Source: Pedobacter sp. ASV12
GTDB lineage: Bacteria > Bacteroidota > Bacteroidia > Sphingobacteriales > Sphingobacteriaceae
Length of the DNA: 32,490 nt
NCBI RefSeq assembly: GCF_016429155.1
Contig: NZ_JAELUC010000042.1
Location: 1 to 32,490 of the forward strand
Direction of reading: 5' to 3'
The notes below the pieces were generated by a model, which worked only from the letters and a program-made list of their open reading frames with translations, was not told where the DNA came from and searched no databases. Below are positions 32,279 to 32,490 of the stretch, piece after piece. Both the position numbers and the translations under genes were made by a program. The first letter of the stretch is position 1; each line of letters opens with the position of its first letter.

Positions 32279-32490
32279 CTAGTTCTCGATGATAACAGGT
32301 CCGGGCTTCAGGTTGATGCGGAAGGAAGATATTCTATCGTTCCAGTTTGAATTGCCTATGATTAGGCTGTTTTCAGTGGTGAAACTTACATCGGTTAGAC
32401 AGGGAGTATCCGTACGAATGATTTTTGCTCTTCCTCCATCTTTAAGGTTAAACTCTGCACTGGAGTAAATGGTTACGCTTTCTACCACAC
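32279..32490 (-). CDS. Partial gene with a beta/gamma-crystallin-like C-terminal domain
   Basis: Only the last 70 or so codons are in the window; the 5' part lies beyond the right edge. The visible sequence (VTIYSSAEFNLKDGG ... DTPCLTD ... NWNDRISSFRINLKPG) follows the crystallin Greek-key pattern: an aromatic near YxxxxF, then (N/D)DxxSS. This suggests a beta/gamma-crystallin-like, possibly calcium-binding, secreted domain. The apparent start codon at 32488 is simply where the window ends. Same strand as the secreted unknown protein just downstream. Confidence 0.55.
   Translation of the reverse strand, partial: VVESVTIYSSAEFNLKDGGRAKIIRTDTPCLTDVSFTTENSLIIGNSNWNDRISSFRINLKPGPVIIEN

Overview
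The window is about 32.5 kb from a member of the Bacteroidota, most likely the Sphingobacteriaceae (Pedobacter-like). The support is: Bacteroidota-type promoters (TTTG ... TAnnTTTG), a PorP/SprF protein with a gliding-motility C-terminal (CHU_C) partner of the type IX secretion system, a fused CcoN-CcoO oxidase subunit, and a GH43 glycosidase. The first 19 bases match the Nextera/Tn5 mosaic-end adapter exactly, so the left edge is an untrimmed contig end. The right edge cuts a gene.

Layout. 111-2189: a 7TM-HD (PgpH-type) phosphohydrolase. 2254-2343: tRNA-Ser(GCU) with its promoter and two terminators. 2432-3748: a secreted GH43/CBM6 glycosidase. 3988-4714: two small convergent unknown genes. 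4808-10511 (minus strand): a surface operon in the order collagen-like/YadA-head adhesin, CHU_C protein, PorP/SprF protein. 10816-13668: two membrane-linked AraC-type regulators. 13771-13950: a 59-residue membrane peptide.

14199-28629 is an oxygen-response and cbb3-oxidase locus. It starts with an uncharacterised nitronate-monooxygenase-like protein carrying a Cys-rich C-terminal region. Next come a FixL-like heme-PAS histidine kinase and a response regulator whose receiver domain is fused to a Crp/Fnr DNA-binding module. The second block is a D-lactate-dehydrogenase-like protein lacking its NAD domain, hemN, the copper ATPase ccoI and ccoS. The third is ccoNO, ccoQ, ccoP, ccoG, ccoH and a TauE/SafE-like membrane protein. 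28762-30192 is a second PAS kinase and 30222-30992 is exonuclease III. tRNA-Pro(UGG) at 31302 is followed by a 21-bp copy of its own 3' end 188 bp downstream. The window closes with a secreted unknown protein and a truncated gene with a beta/gamma-crystallin-like ending.

Main discovery. Each of the three transcription units of the oxygen locus starts with an FNR/FixK-like box, TGA(C/T)-N4-ATCA, followed by a T-rich stretch. In all three, the box centre lies exactly 55 bp upstream of the centre of a TAnnTTTG -7 element. This places the box near -62, a class-I-like activator position. Together with the adjacent FixL-like kinase and the receiver-Crp protein, whose recognition helix carries the FNR-like ETVSR motif, this suggests a shortened FixL-to-FixJ-to-FixK cascade: the phosphorylated regulator would itself activate heme synthesis, copper loading, the cbb3 oxidase and its own operon. 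The parts are seen in the sequence; the regulatory link is inference.
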